Shown here: piece by piece, positions 1 to 9,416 of the stretch | How positions within the stretch are numbered: position 1 is the stretch's first letter | Layout: every line of letters starts with the position of its first letter | The notes under the pieces: model-generated | What the model was told of the DNA's origin: nothing | What the model saw: the letters and a program-made list of their open reading frames with translations, nothing else | Databases searched by the model: none | Origin: Streptomyces sp. NBC_00239 | GTDB taxonomy: Bacteria; Actinomycetota; Actinomycetes; Streptomycetales; Streptomycetaceae | Length of the DNA stretch: 64,000 bases | NCBI RefSeq assembly: GCF_036194065.1 | Contig: NZ_CP108095.1 | Span: 7,750,001 to 7,814,000, forward strand | Direction of reading: 5' to 3' | Made by a program: the position numbers and the translations under genes

Positions 1-770
1 TGGGTGAACACGCTCCACAGCGTGGCGATGTGGCAGTGGTGGACGGCCCCCGCCACGACCAGGTCGCAGCGGTCGGCGGCCAGCAGGCCGACCGCCTGGT
101 CCACGGCCAGCAGCGACGACGCGCACGCCGCGTCCAGGGTGTAGGCGGGGCCGCGGAAATCGAGCCGGTTGGCGGTCCGGGCCGCGGTGAAGCTCGGCAC
201 CAGACCGATGGACGCCTCCGGCTGCTCCGGGCCCAGGGCGCCCTGGAAGGCCTCCCTGATCGCGGCGATCCGGGCATCACCCAGATCGGGTGCCAGCTCG
301 CGCAAGGTCGCACTCAACTGATGTGCCGTGCGCACCCGTTGGTCGAGGCGCGCGGTCGCCACTCCCATGAATCCGCCCCGGCCCAGCACCACGCCGATCC
401 GGGACCGGTCGGCGGGCAGCCGGTCCTCGCCGCCCGCGTCGGCGATGGCCTCGGCGGTCGCGTGCAGGGCCAGCAACTGGTCCGGCTCGGCGCCGGACAC
501 GGCGGCGGGCATGATGCCGAAGCGGGTCGGGTCGAAGGCGGCGAGGTCGTCGACGAAGCCGCCGCGCCGGCAGTAGAAGCGGTCGCTGCCGGGCGGACCG
601 TCGGGGGCGTAGTACACCTTCGGATCCCAACGCCCGGGCGGCACCTCGGTGATGGCGTCGACACCGGCGAACAGGTTGTGCCGGTACGCGGCGAGGTCAC
701 CGGCGCCCGGGAACACGGCGCCCATGCCGACGATCGCGGCATCGGTGGGACGAGGACGGGGCTCAGCCAT
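1..770 (-). CDS. PUFA-type polyketide synthase ketosynthase subunit (partial, 3' end outside window)
   Basis: Second subunit of an iterative PUFA-synthase-like PKS; only the first 256 codons are visible and the reading frame is open to the left edge. The protein begins MAEPRPRP, has IVGMGAVFPG near residues 13-22, an RWDP motif typical of PUFA/HglE-type ketosynthases, and DAACASS with the nucleophilic Cys at about residue 216, so this KS looks catalytically competent. ATG at 768-770 overlaps the last 8 bases of the upstream synthase gene, which implies translational coupling. By analogy with PUFA synthases the missing part could carry AT or CLF and dehydratase domains, but that is inference. 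The ketosynthase call itself is secure. Confidence 0.9.
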   Translation of the reverse strand, partial: MAEPRPRPTDAAIVGMGAVFPGAGDLAAYRHNLFAGVDAITEVPPGRWDPKVYYAPDGPPGSDRFYCRRGGFVDDLAAFDPTRFGIMPAAVSGAEPDQLLALHATAEAIADAGGEDRLPADRSRIGVVLGRGGFMGVATARLDQRVRTAHQLSATLRELAPDLGDARIAAIREAFQGALGPEQPEASIGLVPSFTAARTANRLDFRGPAYTLDAACASSLLAVDQAVGLLAADRCDLVVAGAVHHCHIATLWSVFT

Positions 771-3700
771 GGTGGACCCCCTGCCCGCCGGCCCCGTCCG
801 CGCCGTCCGCCATGAGGACGACCTGCGGATCCGTCCCGTGGAGGAGTTCCGTCAGGAAGGCCTCCGTGCCCGCGTCCGGCTCGATGAGCGCGATGCCGCG
901 CCGCGCGTACGCGCGCTCCAGCTCCGGGGTGACCATGCCGCCGGCGTCCGAGGCCCACGGACCCCAGTCGACGGCGAGGACACGGCCCGGGGAGGCCGCG
1001 GACCAGGTGTGGGCGAGGGTGTCCAGAGCGTCGTTGGCGGCCGCGTAGTCGCTCTGGCCGCGGTTGCCGTACACGCCGGCGACGCTGCCGAAGAGGACCA
1101 GGAAGGCGGGGCCGGCCGGGCCGCCCCCGCCCGCCGTGCCCGTACCCGTACCCGCGCCCCCGCTCTCGTCGGCGGCCGCGACCGAGGCCGCGAGGTTGCG
1201 GGCGCCGGCCACCTTCGTGGCGAAGACCTCGGCGAAGGACTCCGGGTCCTTGTCGCGCAGGAGGGCGTCCCGGATCAGGCCCGCGCCGTGCACGATGCCG
1301 TCCAGCCGGCCGTGCCGGGCCCGGACGTCGGCCACGACGGCGCGCACGGCGGCCTCGTCGGTGACGTCGGCGCAGTGGTAGCGCACCGACGCCGCCGTGC
1401 CGGCGAGCGCGCCCAGGGTGTCCCGTACCTCCCGGGCGGCCAGGACCCGGGAGGCGGCCGCCTCGATCTCCGCGGGCGTGCGCAGCCCTCCGGAGATCAG
1501 CGCGGCGCGCAGGGCGACCCGGTCGTGTGCCGAGGCGAGGGCGGGGTCCTCGGCAGCCTCGGGCGGGGGCGTACGGCCGATCAGCTCGACGTGGCAGCCC
1601 GTGGCGCGGGCCAAGGCGAGGGCGGCGCGGGCGGTGATGCCGCGGGCCCCGCCGGTGATCACCACCACGCCGTCGCGGTCCAGGCGGAGCCGCGGGGGCC
1701 CGGCGTCCGTGAGGGGAGCGGGCACGGTGCGCAGGACGGTCCGGGTGCCGTCGGTGTAGCCGACCGCCACCGGCTCGTCCGGGGCGCACAGTTCGGCGAG
1801 CAGGTGGGCGGCGATGCGCTCCGGGCGGTCCTTGGGATCGACGTCCACGGCCCGTACGAGGGCCCCCGGGCATTCGAGCGCGGCACTACGGGCGAACCCG
1901 CGCAGCCCGAGCCCCGGAACCGGATCCGGCGCGCCCGGACCGTGCCCGAACGCCCCGCCCGCCGCCGTGCCGACCACCAGCCACCGCACCCCGCCGACCA
2001 GGGCGTTCCGGAACCGCTCGAACGCCCCGGGCAGTACGGGATCCGGCGCGGCGCGCAGGGCGCTCAGATCGACGAGGCCGTCCACCCCTTCGGCGCCGGC
2101 CGCCTCCTCCGCCGGCACGGTGCGCACCCGGGCGCCGTGCGACTCCAGCAGCGCGGCGAGCGCGGGCGCCACCCCCAGCCCGTCCTCGACCACGGCGAAC
2201 GTCCGCCCGGCCAGCACGTCCGCCGGATCACCGGCGGCGGCGGGCCCGACGGGAACCGCCTCGACGCGCAGCCGCACGGGGCGGCGTACGAGGGCCGGGC
2301 CGCGCCCGTTCCCCTCGGGAGCGGCGACCGCCCGCCCGGTGCCGTGGCGTTCGGTGCCGTGGCGTTCGGTGCCGGTCGGGGAAGCGGCCGGGGAAGCGGT
2401 CGACGGAGCGGCCGACTGAGCGGGCTGGGAAGTGGGCTGGGGAGTGACCGTCGGAGCGGCCGGCGCCGGTTCGTGAGCCGTGATCCAGTCCACGATCCCG
2501 CGGAGCGTCTTGATCCGGGACAGTTCCTCCACTGCGGACTCTGCGGCGCCGCCGTCGATCCGGTCGGGCAGGCCGATGCGGTCGGCGAGCGCGCCGATGA
2601 TCTCCACGCGCTTGATGGAGTCGACCGAGAGGTCCGCCTCCAGGTCGAGATCGGGGTCCAGCATGTCCCGCGGGTAGCCCGTACGGGTGTGGACGATCTC
2701 CAGGACCGCGTCCATGACCTCGTCCGGGGTGAGCGGTCCCCGAGCGACAGCGGCGGAACGAGCCGCGTCGGTGTCGGAACCGGCCGCATAGGTGTCGGAA
2801 CCGGCCGGGTCGGCGGCGGACTCGCCCGCCGCGCCCGTGTCCCGGGCGCCCGCCGCTCCAACCGCCGACTCGTCCCACGCCCCGCGCCACGCCTCGGCAG
2901 CCTCCCCGGCCGCGTACCGCGCCTCCGGACGGACCGGTGCCGCAGTCGGTTCGATGCCCAAGTAGCCCAGCAGTACGTCGCGTTGGGCCGCCACCAGCTC
3001 CCGCGCGCAGCGCAGGTACTCCAGTACCGCCGCCTCCCGCCGGTCCGTGGCCTCACTGCCCTGCGCGCGTACGGGGTCACGATCCGCCGCCCCCACACCT
3101 TCGGGCAGCCGGACCCGCCGGGCCGGTTGCAGGCCGCCCGCCACCGGCGAGCCGTCCGCCGTGCGCACCAAGTGCCCGTCGACCAGCCAGCCGGGCCGCC
3201 GGGGCGCCCGGTCGGGCAGCAGGGCCGTACGCCCCTTGAACAGCGCCTCCGGGTCGATCGGCACTCCGGCCGCCGCCAACTCGGCCAGTGCGGAGAGCAG
3301 TTGTCGCAGCCCGGGCTCGCCGGGGACGTCGCAGGCGACGACCGTGTGCGGGCGGCCGTCCAGGATCCTGCCGACCAGGCCCGTCAGCACCCGGCCGGGC
3401 CCCGCCTCGACGAACGTCCGTACTCCGGAGGCGTACATGGCCTCGATCTGGTCCACGAAGCGGACGGGTTCTGCCACTTGACGGGCAAGCAGTTCCCGCA
3501 CCTCCGCGGGTTCCGCGGTATACGGCCGGGCCGTGGCCGTCGACCACACCGGTACGGACGGTCCCGCCACGCGTGTTCCGGCCAGTTCGGTCGCGAGCGC
3601 GTCCGCCGCGCCGGCCACGACCTCGCTGTGGAAGGCGCAGGCCACGGGGATGCGTTCGCCCCGCAGCCCGGCGGCGCGCAGGCTCTCCAGCGCGGCCTCG

Positions 3701-6700
3701 ACGGCCGGCGTGGGACCGGAGAGCACGCACTGGGACGGTGCGTTGTGGTTGGCGATCACGCACCCCGCCCGCTCGGCGATCTCCCGTACCTGCTCGGGGG
3801 CGGCCGTCACCGCGGCCATCGCGCCGGGGTCCGCCCCGGCGGATTCGAGGATGGCCGTCGCCCGGCGGCCGCTCAGGCGCAGCAGCGCCGCCGTGTCGAA
3901 GGAACCGGCCGCCCAGAGCGCAGTCAGTTCTCCGTACGAGTGACCGGCGGTGCAGTCCGGCCGGACGCCGAGCGAGCCGAGCAGCAGGTGGACGGCCGTG
4001 CCCGCCAGGCCCAGCGCGGGCTGGGCGACGCGGGTGTCCGTGACCGCGTCCCGCTGCGCCGACCGCTCCTGCGGCGTGAACGCGGCCGGCGGGAACATCG
4101 CCGCCACCACCGGCGCCGGAGCCTGGGCCAGCAGGGCCCGCAGCCGCGGGAAGGCGACGTACAGGTCCCCCAGCATCCCGGGGCGCTGGCTGCCCTGCCC
4201 GGGGAACAGGAACGCCACCTTTCCGGGGTCCGCCCCCGCGGCCCGTACGTGCACCCCGTCGCCCGCCGTGAAGGCGCGGGCCAGCTCCAGCTTGGCGGCG
4301 AGGTCGTCCAGGCTCGCGGCGATCACCGAGACCTGGACCGGGCCCGCTGCCGTGGCGGCGGTCTCGGCGGCCAGGTCGCGCAGCGGCCACGGCCGGCCCG
4401 CGCCGTCGTTCTCGGCCAGCCGGGCCGCCAGACGGTCCATCGCCCGCGCCGCCGCGTCGTGGTCGGCGCCCCGGAAGCAGAACAGCTCGGCCGGCCAGGC
4501 GTCCAGTCCGTGCGCGGGCTCCTCCTCACAACCCGCCAGCACGGCGTGGTAGTTCGTGCCGCCGAAGCCGAAGGCGCTCACGCCCGCGATCCGCTGCTCC
4601 ACGGGTACCGCCCACGGCCGGGCCTCGGTGTCGAAGAAGAACGGGCCCGTCCCCGCCCGCCAGTCGGGGTGCGGGGACTCCAGGTGCAGTGTCGGCGGGC
4701 GCACGCCGGCGTGGACCGCACGGGCGGCCTTGATCAGCCCGGCCAGTCCGGCGGCGCACTTGGTGTGGCCGATCTGGGACTTGACCGACCCGAGCGCACA
4801 CCCGGCCCCGGCCTCGGCTCCTCCCTTGTGCGCGGACTCACCGAACAGGGCGGTCAGTACGGCGAGTTCGGTGCCGTCGCCGACCACGGTGCCGGTACCG
4901 TGCGCCTCGACCAGTCCCACCTCGGCCGGACCGACGCCCGCCCGCTCGTACGCGCGTTCCAGGGCGCGCCGCTGGCCGTCCGGCCGGGGCGCGGTGAGCC
5001 CGAGGGAACGCCCGTCGCTGGCGGCGCCGACGGCCTTGACGACCGCGTACACCCGGTCGCCGTCCCGCTGCGCGTCCTCCAGCCGTTTGAGGACGACCGC
5101 CGCGACGCCCTCGCCCAGCGCGATTCCGTCGGCGGCGGCGTCGAACGGGCGGCACCGGCCGGTGGGGGACAGGGCCCGCACGGACGCGAACATCAAGTAG
5201 TCGTTGATGCCGTTGTGCACGTCGGCGCCACCGCACAGCACCATGTCGCTGTCACCGGCACGGAGTTGACGGCACGCCAGGTCCAGAGCGGCCAGCGACG
5301 ACGCACAGGCCGCGTCGACGGTGCAGTTAGCGCCGCCGAGGTCGAGCCGGTTGGCGATCCGGCCCGCGATCACATTGGCCAGTACGCCCGGGAAGGAGTC
5401 CTCGGTGAGCTTCGGCAGCTGGCCGTCCAACTCCGGCGGCAGTTCGCCGAGATAGCCGGAGTAGAGCGCGCGGAACCCGTAGGCGCCCGCCAGATCCGTA
5501 CCCGCCTCCGCGCCGAACACCACCGACGTACGCGAGCGGTCGTAGGTGCGTCCGCCGCCGTAGCCGGCGTCCGCGAGGGCGCGGGCGGCGATCTCCAGCG
5601 CGAGCAGCTGCACCGGCTCGATCCCGGACAGCGAGGCCGGCGGGATGCCGTGCGCGAGCGCGTCGAACGGCACCGGCGGCAGGAAGCCGCCCCACCGCGA
5701 CGGGGTGCGCTCGCCCGCCCGTGCCGGATCGGGGTCGAAGTGGAGCGCCGGATCCCACCGGTCGGCCGGCACCTCCGTGACGGCGTCCCGGCCCGCGACG
5801 ATGTTCGCCCAGAAGCCGGCCAGGTCCGCCGCGCCCGGATAGGCGCAGGCCATCCCGACGATCGCGATGTCGAGCGGTTCGGCGGGCTTCGGCGCGGGCG
5901 GCGCGGCCGGGGCGAGCTCCCGCGCCCGCCGCTCGAGGAACGCACTCGCCCCCTCCGTCACCTGCGCGTGCAGGGCGGCCACCGTGGTGGCGGCCGAGCG
6001 CGCGGTCGCGGCCTGGCCGAGCATGAACAGGCCGTCCCGCCGCTGCTCCTCCCCGCTCACCGGCAGAAGACCCGAACTCCCGTGTCGCAGACCCTTGCTG
6101 GCGATGCGCAGCCGTCCGAGATTGAGCCGTTCCAGCTCCTCCCACACCTCGCGCGGGCTCGCGCCGTCCTCCGTCAGCCGCAGCCGGGCCGTCTCGAACG
6201 TCCCGGCGTACTCCGTCGCCGCGCACCGTGTGGCGTGCCCGGGCGCGGTCCGCAGCAGGACCGTCTCCTCGCAGTCGAGGGCGGCGGCCTGGAAGCCGGG
6301 CAGTACGGCGCCCGCGGTGACCGCCTCGGCGGTGAACAGGTAGGCGGTGCCCATCAGCACGCCGATCCGGGCGCCGCGCTCGACGAGCGGCGCGGCGGCG
6401 ACGGCGGCCATGGCGGCGGACCGCTCGTCGTGGATGCCACCCGCGAACAGCACGTCCAGCGCCGGGACGTCCTCGTACGCCAGCAGCCGTTCGATCTGCT
6501 CCTCCCACAGCGCGAAGGAGCTCCGCGGGCCGATGTGACCGCCGCACTCCAGGCCCTCGAAGACGAACCGCCGTGCGCCCTCGGCGAGATACCGCTCCAG
6601 CAGACCCGGGGAGGGGACGTGCAGATACGTCCGCGTGCCCGCGGCCTCCAGCGGGGCCGCCTGGGCCGGCTGCCCGCCCGCGATGACCGCGTACGGGGGG

Positions 6701-7848
6701 CGGATCGCGGCCACCGCGGCCAGTTGTTCGGCCCGCAGCTCCGGCGGCGCGAAGCCGAGCAGGCCCACGCCCCACGGCCGGCCTCCCAGCCGCCCGGCGG
6801 TCTCCGAGAGCAGGGCGCGGACCTCGTCCCCGGGCATGACGGCGAGCGCCAGGTACGGCACGCCACCCGCGTCCGCGACGGCCTCGGCGAACGCCGCCCG
6901 GTCGCTGACGCGGGTCATCGGGCCCTGGGCCACGGGCAGATGCGCGGCCGAGGGCCGCGGCCGGAGCGGGGCGGTCGCCACCGCCGCGTCCAGATGGGTG
7001 GCGAGAGCGGCGCGTACGGCCTGCACCACGCCGCCCGTGGTGCGGTGACGGGCGGCGAGCCGTGCGGCGAAGGCCGCGTCCTGGCCGAGCGGCACGGCGT
7101 GGGTGTGCAGCCCCCGGGCGCCGAGCCGGGCCGCCATCTCGGCGGGGTCCGGCGGGGTGAGGTCGGGGCGGCTGTAGATCCGGTGGCCCGCGACGATCAC
7201 GGTCTCGCTGCCGTCCATGGCGCGCACGGCGGCGGCCACGTCACCCGGGAGCGCGGCCTCGCCCTCGGTGGTGAGGGCGAGTTGGGAGTCGAGCACCACC
7301 CCGGCGGCGCCGCCCGCCACGGCGGCCGCCGCGGTGTGCGGGCCGATCCCGCCCTGGACGAGGACGGGGACCGTCATGTCCGGGTCGGCCAGCAGTCGTT
7401 GCAGCAGGACGAACGCGGTCAGTTCGCCGACCCGCCCGCCCGCCTCGTGCCCCTTCGCGACGACCGCGTCCGCCCCGGCGGCCACCGCCGCTGCCGCCTC
7501 CCGCGGGCTGGTCACCTCGGCCCACACCCGCCGGGCCCCGCCGGCCGCCCAGGCGGCCGGGTGCGGCTGCTGGGCGGGATCGGCCAGCAGTACGGTGTCC
7601 ACCTCCGCGGGCAGCTCGTCCGGCCAGACGGGGCAGCCGGCGGGCACGCGTACCCCGAAGGGCTGCCGCAGGGTCCGCGCCACGTCGGCCAGGGCGCGCC
7701 GGGCCCGGCCGGCGTCTCTGCCGAGATCGAGCAGGCCGAGCGCGCCGGCGCGCTCGGCCGCCACGACGATCCTCGGGTGGGGCTCCTCGAAGGGGCTGAC
7801 CGCGACCACGAGGTCACGGACGGCGGAACGGACCGGCTGGGGGGTCAC
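763..7848 (-). CDS. Multidomain PUFA-like type I polyketide synthase: NPD-NPD-KS-AT-ACP-KR
   Basis: Iterative polyketide/fatty-acid-like synthase of about 2361 residues. Order seen: a first NPD (2-nitropropane dioxygenase/PfaD-like flavin barrel) lobe with KGHEAGG near residue 134; a second with CGGHIG near 438; KS from about 657 with DAACASS (Cys 848), EAHGTGT and GHTKCAAG; AT with FPGQGSQ near 1211 and GHSYGE (Ser 1304); one ACP whose DSIKRVEI motif (Ser 1744) is the PUFA-synthase type; and a KR with VITGGARG near 2056 and YGNRGQSDYAAAN (Tyr near 2268). I chose GTG at 7848 because AGGAG lies 5 bases upstream; ATG at 7863 is the alternative. In PUFA synthases the NPD-like enoyl reductase (PfaD) is a separate protein, so an N-terminal fusion with two lobes is unusual. 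No DH is visible here. The product is unknown to me; a lipid or polyene is likely. Confidence 0.92.
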   Translation of the reverse strand: MTPQPVRSAVRDLVVAVSPFEEPHPRIVVAAERAGALGLLDLGRDAGRARRALADVARTLRQPFGVRVPAGCPVWPDELPAEVDTVLLADPAQQPHPAAWAAGGARRVWAEVTSPREAAAAVAAGADAVVAKGHEAGGRVGELTAFVLLQRLLADPDMTVPVLVQGGIGPHTAAAAVAGGAAGVVLDSQLALTTEGEAALPGDVAAAVRAMDGSETVIVAGHRIYSRPDLTPPDPAEMAARLGARGLHTHAVPLGQDAAFAARLAARHRTTGGVVQAVRAALATHLDAAVATAPLRPRPSAAHLPVAQGPMTRVSDRAAFAEAVADAGGVPYLALAVMPGDEVRALLSETAGRLGGRPWGVGLLGFAPPELRAEQLAAVAAIRPPYAVIAGGQPAQAAPLEAAGTRTYLHVPSPGLLERYLAEGARRFVFEGLECGGHIGPRSSFALWEEQIERLLAYEDVPALDVLFAGGIHDERSAAMAAVAAAPLVERGARIGVLMGTAYLFTAEAVTAGAVLPGFQAAALDCEETVLLRTAPGHATRCAATEYAGTFETARLRLTEDGASPREVWEELERLNLGRLRIASKGLRHGSSGLLPVSGEEQRRDGLFMLGQAATARSAATTVAALHAQVTEGASAFLERRARELAPAAPPAPKPAEPLDIAIVGMACAYPGAADLAGFWANIVAGRDAVTEVPADRWDPALHFDPDPARAGERTPSRWGGFLPPVPFDALAHGIPPASLSGIEPVQLLALEIAARALADAGYGGGRTYDRSRTSVVFGAEAGTDLAGAYGFRALYSGYLGELPPELDGQLPKLTEDSFPGVLANVIAGRIANRLDLGGANCTVDAACASSLAALDLACRQLRAGDSDMVLCGGADVHNGINDYLMFASVRALSPTGRCRPFDAAADGIALGEGVAAVVLKRLEDAQRDGDRVYAVVKAVGAASDGRSLGLTAPRPDGQRRALERAYERAGVGPAEVGLVEAHGTGTVVGDGTELAVLTALFGESAHKGGAEAGAGCALGSVKSQIGHTKCAAGLAGLIKAARAVHAGVRPPTLHLESPHPDWRAGTGPFFFDTEARPWAVPVEQRIAGVSAFGFGGTNYHAVLAGCEEEPAHGLDAWPAELFCFRGADHDAAARAMDRLAARLAENDGAGRPWPLRDLAAETAATAAGPVQVSVIAASLDDLAAKLELARAFTAGDGVHVRAAGADPGKVAFLFPGQGSQRPGMLGDLYVAFPRLRALLAQAPAPVVAAMFPPAAFTPQERSAQRDAVTDTRVAQPALGLAGTAVHLLLGSLGVRPDCTAGHSYGELTALWAAGSFDTAALLRLSGRRATAILESAGADPGAMAAVTAAPEQVREIAERAGCVIANHNAPSQCVLSGPTPAVEAALESLRAAGLRGERIPVACAFHSEVVAGAADALATELAGTRVAGPSVPVWSTATARPYTAEPAEVRELLARQVAEPVRFVDQIEAMYASGVRTFVEAGPGRVLTGLVGRILDGRPHTVVACDVPGEPGLRQLLSALAELAAAGVPIDPEALFKGRTALLPDRAPRRPGWLVDGHLVRTADGSPVAGGLQPARRVRLPEGVGAADRDPVRAQGSEATDRREAAVLEYLRCARELVAAQRDVLLGYLGIEPTAAPVRPEARYAAGEAAEAWRGAWDESAVGAAGARDTGAAGESAADPAGSDTYAAGSDTDAARSAAVARGPLTPDEVMDAVLEIVHTRTGYPRDMLDPDLDLEADLSVDSIKRVEIIGALADRIGLPDRIDGGAAESAVEELSRIKTLRGIVDWITAHEPAPAAPTVTPQPTSQPAQSAAPSTASPAASPTGTERHGTERHGTGRAVAAPEGNGRGPALVRRPVRLRVEAVPVGPAAAGDPADVLAGRTFAVVEDGLGVAPALAALLESHGARVRTVPAEEAAGAEGVDGLVDLSALRAAPDPVLPGAFERFRNALVGGVRWLVVGTAAGGAFGHGPGAPDPVPGLGLRGFARSAALECPGALVRAVDVDPKDRPERIAAHLLAELCAPDEPVAVGYTDGTRTVLRTVPAPLTDAGPPRLRLDRDGVVVITGGARGITARAALALARATGCHVELIGRTPPPEAAEDPALASAHDRVALRAALISGGLRTPAEIEAAASRVLAAREVRDTLGALAGTAASVRYHCADVTDEAAVRAVVADVRARHGRLDGIVHGAGLIRDALLRDKDPESFAEVFATKVAGARNLAASVAAADESGGAGTGTGTAGGGGPAGPAFLVLFGSVAGVYGNRGQSDYAAANDALDTLAHTWSAASPGRVLAVDWGPWASDAGGMVTPELERAYARRGIALIEPDAGTEAFLTELLHGTDPQVVLMADGADGAGGQGVHHG

Positions 7849-8400
7849 AGGCGCTCCTGACATGCCGAACGGGCAGGGGGGACCGGGAGGTCGGGGCAGT
7901 GGGTCGGGGTGTGGCGGCGCGCGAGCAGGCAGGACGGAACCGGGCACCGAGCGGTGGCGCCCACAGCGGAGGTGCGGAGAGCGGGGGTGGGGCCGTGCGG
8001 CGAGGGACCGTGCAGGTCAATGGGGGTCGCGAGGGTCCGCTCACGCCGATCCGGAGGCGCACTCGTCCCGGGTGGCCGCCGGTGGTGCCGTCATGCCGCG
8101 TTGCATCGTGCGGTGGTCGCCTTTGACTGTCAACGCCTTCGTTGGCACGGTCCATTCGCGTCTACTCGCCCGGCGGACGCTGCGGAATCCGTGGCTTTGG
8201 ATCGCTGCCACCGCTGCCGCCTGCGGTGTTGTACGCGTCCGGGCCGCCCTTTCCGCTCGGTGGTGGGGCCCGGCCCGGATGCCGGTCATGCCGTGTCGGT
8301 ATGGCTCGGGCCCCCACGCGGTATGGAGGCCTCCGCAATCGGGCAGTTGTTCACTCTGCTGCCCCTTACACCTGGACGATCCTGGAGTTACCGTCCGGTC
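7849..8400. other. Divergent intergenic region between PKS operon and LysR gene
   Basis: 552 bases with no ORF of gene-like composition. It must hold the promoter of the PKS operon (leftward) and of the LysR gene (rightward). LysR regulators commonly bind such divergent regions, so a binding site is expected, but I found no convincing perfect inverted repeat or sigma-70 hexamers to place it. Confidence 0.6.
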
Positions 8401-9294
8401 ATGACCCCCACACTCGCGCAGCTTCGATACCTCGTCGCCGTCGCGGACTGCCGCTCCATCACCGGCGCGGCGGCTTCGGTGTTCGTGGCACAGTCCGCCC
8501 TCTCCCGTGCCGTTCAGGCCATGGAGCGGGACCTCGGAGTGGAACTTCTCGCCCGCCGCGGCCGTGGCGTGGACCTCACGCCCGAAGGCACCCGGGTGGT
8601 CCGGCTGGCCCGTACGGTCCTCGACGCGGTGGAGGCGATCGACGACGTCGGCGCCTCGCACGCCCCGAAAGCCCGCGCCACCCTGCACCTCGTCGCCACG
8701 CCGACCCTGGCGCTCGACCTGGCCGTCGACCTCGTGCCCGCTTTCACCGCGCGCAGCCCGGGGATCGACGTACGGCTGCACCAGCACGACAGCAGGGAAG
8801 CGCTCGTACAGGAACTCGTCGACGGAACCGCCGAGTTGGGGCTCGTCGACCTGCCGGTGGACAAGGAGCTGTCGGTACACCACATCCAGGAGCGGGAGGT
8901 CGTGCTGATCTCACCGCTCGGCACCAGGCTGCCGGACCCGCTGCCCTTCCGGACCCTCGACGGCCTGGACATGGTGCTGCCGGCGCCGGGCACGGGCCGC
9001 CGTACGGAACTGGAGGCGATGTTCAGCTGCCTGGGCGTACGGCCCGTCCCCACGCTGGAAGTCAACGAGCGCCTGGCCTGGGTCACCGGCGTCATCGACG
9101 GCCGGGGCTCGCTCATCTGGTACCGGGACGTCGTACTAAGGGCGTTCGGCCGCCGCGCCGAAGTCCGTTCCTTCACACCGCCGTTGCTGCGGCCGGTGGG
9201 AATCGTGCACGCCAGACGCCCCCTGAGCCGTGCCGCCCGCGCGTTCCTCGCACACGCCCGCCACAACTCGCCGGTACGCGAGCCCAGTCGCTGA
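8401..9294 (+). CDS. LysR-family transcriptional regulator
   Basis: 297-residue LysR regulator of usual family length. Residues 1-60 are the winged helix-turn-helix (LAQLRYLVAVADC followed by VAQSALSRAVQAMERDLG, the classic LysR recognition helix), and about 90-290 form the periplasmic-binding-protein-like effector domain (ATLHLVATPTLALDLA onward). It starts at the ATG that gives a canonical N-terminus; no strong ribosome binding site is visible. It is transcribed away from the PUFA-like PKS genes across a 552-base shared upstream region, so regulation of that cluster is the natural inference, although the effector cannot be predicted. The family call is secure, the target is not. Confidence 0.9.
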   Translation: MTPTLAQLRYLVAVADCRSITGAAASVFVAQSALSRAVQAMERDLGVELLARRGRGVDLTPEGTRVVRLARTVLDAVEAIDDVGASHAPKARATLHLVATPTLALDLAVDLVPAFTARSPGIDVRLHQHDSREALVQELVDGTAELGLVDLPVDKELSVHHIQEREVVLISPLGTRLPDPLPFRTLDGLDMVLPAPGTGRRTELEAMFSCLGVRPVPTLEVNERLAWVTGVIDGRGSLIWYRDVVLRAFGRRAEVRSFTPPLLRPVGIVHARRPLSRAARAFLAHARHNSPVREPSR

Positions 9295-9416
9295 AGCGGC
9301 ACGCCACCACCGGGAGAGTCGTCACGCGTGCGCCATGCCCGCCGGGCATCGCTCGATGCCCAACGTGCGGGTGCCTGCCGCTTGGGAACTCCGGCCACCG
9401 CGGCCACATTGTGCGC

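Noticed and set aside
649..7860. 2403-aa open frame on the plus strand opposite the PKS gene
   Set aside because: It is the antisense shadow of a clear multidomain PKS; its product is Arg/Gly/Pro-rich with no domain, as expected for a high-GC mirror frame.
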